A stretch of DNA of 18,355 nt, taken from NCBI GenBank assembly GCA_002423545.1, contig DIWP01000003.1, forward strand, positions 1-18,355, written 5' to 3'. Both the position numbers and the translations under genes were made by a program. This DNA is from Thermoleophilia bacterium UBA6103. Its GTDB lineage: Bacteria; Actinomycetota; Thermoleophilia; UBA2241. The notes below the pieces were generated by a model. The model saw only the letters and a list, made by a program, of their open reading frames with translations. It did no database searches and was not told the origin of the DNA. Positions 15,730 through 18,355 of this stretch are shown here, one piece after another (position 1 is the first letter of the stretch; every line of letters starts with the position of its first letter).

Positions 15730-16755
15730 ATGAGGCGCCGTGTCCGGAACGTACCGCAGAGCATGACCGTCGTGCCGGGGGTCTTTTCAAGACGGCTCGT
15801 CGCGCTGCTCCTCGCCGCATCGGTCGTCGCGATGACCGCGCTGAGCGGCTGTGCGGACGGTGACGGCGGCGCGAGCGGCGACGGGACCTCCGGCTCGTCT
15901 CCCGATGCCGGCAGCGGTTCCACGACGGCGGTCGCCGGCCGGGCCACCGTCGAGATCGAGGGACCGGCGGGGATGCTCGGCGTGCGGGTCTTCTACCCGG
16001 CTGCGGTGATCGACGGAGAGGCGGCAGCCGATGAAGGCGGACCGGCGGCCGCGGTCGATGCCGAGGACGGCCCCTATCCGGTGATCGCCTTCGGCCACGG
16101 GTATCTGGCCCGGGTGTCGTTCTACGCCGCGACGCTCGACGCACTGGCGGCCGAGGGCTTCATCGTGGTCGCGCCGACCTCCCAGACCGGCCTGCTGCCC
16201 GACCACAGCGACTTCGCCGACGAGCTTCGGGCGGCGCTGGACTGGGCGGTCGCGCAGGGCGATGAGCCGGGATCGCTCCTCTTCGAGGCGGTCGACGGCG
16301 GGCGTCTCGGCGTCAGCGGCCACTCGATGGGCGGCGGCTGTGCGCTGCTGGCCGCCGCCCGAGACCGGCGCATCGTCGCCGTCAGCACGCTGGCGGCCGC
16401 CGATACCCGGCCGTCCTCTCGGGACCTGCTGCGGCGGATCGGGGCGCCGGTGCAGTTCATCGCCGGCAGCGAGGATGCCATCGCCATGGTCCAGGCGTTC
16501 CAGCGGCCGCTCTACCTGGCGACGCCGACGCCCCGGCAGCTCGTGGTCATCGAGGGCGGCTCGCACTGTGGCTTCCTCGACCGGCCGCCGGCGGTCTGCG
16601 ACCGCGGCAGCCTGCCGTCGGCACGGCAGATCGCGCTCACGCGGCGGCTGTTGAGCGACTGGTTCGGCCTGTACCTGAAGGACGACGAGTCGCTGCGCGC
16701 GGCGGTGTGGGACCCGCCGCCGGATCCGCTCCTGGAGATCGTCTCCGACCCCTGA
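15730..16755 (+). CDS. Lipoprotein alpha/beta hydrolase, dienelactone hydrolase/PETase-like
   Basis: 341 residues from ATG 15730, preceded by GGGAAGGGGG; the open frame back to 15580 has no signal peptide at its start and is not used. A twin-Arg/hydrophobic signal segment ends in a clear lipobox (ALSGC, Cys41), followed by a Gly/Ser/Asp linker (~42-66). The hydrolase domain contains FGHGYL (121-126, oxyanion region), nucleophile Ser199 in GHSMGGG, acid Asp249 in GSED and His279 in GGSHCGF. Cys280 and Cys290 could form a disulfide. The fold and motif set resemble chlorophyllase, PET-hydrolase and platelet-activating-factor-acetylhydrolase-type esterases. It is probably an ester hydrolase anchored on the outer face of the cytoplasmic membrane; the substrate is unknown. 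It is the only clear plus-strand gene and converges with the small membrane protein gene. Confidence 0.92.
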   Translation: MRRRVRNVPQSMTVVPGVFSRRLVALLLAASVVAMTALSGCADGDGGASGDGTSGSSPDAGSGSTTAVAGRATVEIEGPAGMLGVRVFYPAAVIDGEAAADEGGPAAAVDAEDGPYPVIAFGHGYLARVSFYAATLDALAAEGFIVVAPTSQTGLLPDHSDFADELRAALDWAVAQGDEPGSLLFEAVDGGRLGVSGHSMGGGCALLAAARDRRIVAVSTLAAADTRPSSRDLLRRIGAPVQFIAGSEDAIAMVQAFQRPLYLATPTPRQLVVIEGGSHCGFLDRPPAVCDRGSLPSARQIALTRRLLSDWFGLYLKDDESLRAAVWDPPPDPLLEIVSDP

Positions 16756-16828
16756 GCACGCGGGGGTCTCCGCCGCACAGCTCGACTCGGAGCCGTGGCC
16801 TGACTGCGCCGCCGGCCGAGGCCGGTTC

Positions 16829-17185
16829 TCAGAGCTCGGCCGGGCGTCCGGCCGTGTCCGCGGCACGCGCGCCCATCCAGAACCGCCGCCAGCTCCCGCC
16901 GCTTCTCTGCAGCTCGATCAGCGCGTACAGACTCGCCGCAAAGAAGCCGAGCACGATCAGCGCCACGATCCACGGCACGATGCGGACGGCTGACCTCTCG
17001 CGGAAGACGATCCAGCCCGAGAACAGGGTGAGCCCGACGTAGACGTCGATGATCGAGACGATCCCCCACGTCGTCGAGAAGATGACCCGGCCTTCGGCGA
17101 AGAAGTCGCCGGCTGTGAAGCCCCAGATGAGCGCCGCGGCCATGGTCACCATGCACAGCGCGGCAACGGTCTTGGCAACTGTCAT
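16829..17185 (-). CDS. Small integral membrane protein, three predicted helices
   Basis: 118 residues from ATG 17185, with GGGAGGA 6 nt upstream; the longer frame to 17233 adds 16 residues without a ribosome binding site. Three hydrophobic segments are visible at about 4-22 (VAKTVAALCMVTMAAALIW), 38-60 (STTWGIVSIIDVYVGLTLFSGW) and 72-92 (VPWIVALIVLGFFAASLYALI). The cytoplasmic tail is basic. The pattern around SIIDVYVGLTLFSGWIVFRE resembles DUF1475-type proteins, but that match is from memory and uncertain. Function unknown. It follows acs and its terminator on the same strand and converges with the lipoprotein hydrolase gene; the 73-nt convergent gap contains only a weak 5-bp hairpin near 16812-16825. 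Confidence 0.8.
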   Translation of the reverse strand: MTVAKTVAALCMVTMAAALIWGFTAGDFFAEGRVIFSTTWGIVSIIDVYVGLTLFSGWIVFRERSAVRIVPWIVALIVLGFFAASLYALIELQRSGGSWRRFWMGARAADTAGRPAEL

Positions 17186-17245
17186 CGTCGATCCTCCCGC
17201 TTCTGTCCGGTGCAACGTCAATCGACGGCACACCTGCCGTGAACG

Positions 17246-17283
17246 AGAGAGGGACGGCGGGCAGATGCCCGCCGTCCCTCTCT
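17246..17283 (-). terminator. Strong hairpin terminator of acs
   Basis: A perfect 17-bp stem (17246-17262 with 17267-17283) and AGAT loop begin 59 nt after the acs stop. On the minus strand the 3' arm is pyrimidine-rich (CCCTCTCT) but lacks a true U-run. It separates acs from the membrane protein gene downstream. Confidence 0.75.
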
Positions 17284-17342
17284 TTCGATCCCCCCGCCGA
17301 CCGGCGGCGGTATCACTCGGCGCCGCAGATCGAGGGGTGGCC

Positions 17343-18355
<1,013 letters not shown>

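Overview
GC-rich, gene-dense bacterial window of 18.4 kb. Nearly every gene lies on the minus strand; one lipoprotein gene (15730-16755) is on the plus strand. The lineage is inferred only. A ~272-nt Alu-containing (large type) SRP RNA, a high-GC DnaX, a secreted S8 protease with Ig-like repeats and a Lys-rich tail, and an oxygen-sensitive-type 2-oxoacid:acceptor oxidoreductase together suggest a Gram-positive-type organism. It could be a deep-branching Actinomycetota with anaerobic metabolism, but that is not proven here.

Layout, read leftward in the direction of transcription. Region A (18355-16829): the C-terminal part of acetyl-CoA synthetase (acs), a strong hairpin terminator, and a small three-helix membrane protein. 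Region B (16755-15212): a secreted lipoprotein alpha/beta hydrolase on the plus strand, divergent from a small SRPBCC protein; the shared intergenic region carries an imperfect 24-bp direct repeat. Region C (14918-11076): a Pat-like fusion of an ADP-forming acyl-CoA synthetase with a GNAT acetyltransferase, then a membrane-anchored alpha/beta hydrolase. Region D (10863-8197): a large secreted subtilisin-like protease with its own promoter and a palindromic terminator. Region E (8112-7793): SRP RNA (ffs) and a strong hairpin. Region F (7744-3539): the DNA-maintenance cluster dnaX, ybaB and recR, with an unknown lipoprotein gene between ybaB and recR. Region G (3525-1): porG, porD and porA, followed by NuoE-like and NuoF-like genes in a tightly coupled operon that runs off the left edge.

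Two themes stand out. First, the por genes are translationally coupled to NuoE/NuoF-like genes. This suggests a multisubunit 2-oxoacid oxidoreductase that passes electrons to NAD(P), possibly with flavin-based bifurcation. The TPP-binding beta subunit is not in the window and may lie just beyond the left edge. Second, acs lies 2.4 kb from a Pat-like protein whose synthetase half keeps the catalytic histidine. The neighbourhood therefore combines acetyl-CoA production from 2-oxoacids, acetate activation, possible ADP-forming acetate/ATP production, and possible acetylation control of Acs. No CRISPR array, tRNA, rRNA, insertion sequence or phage gene was seen.
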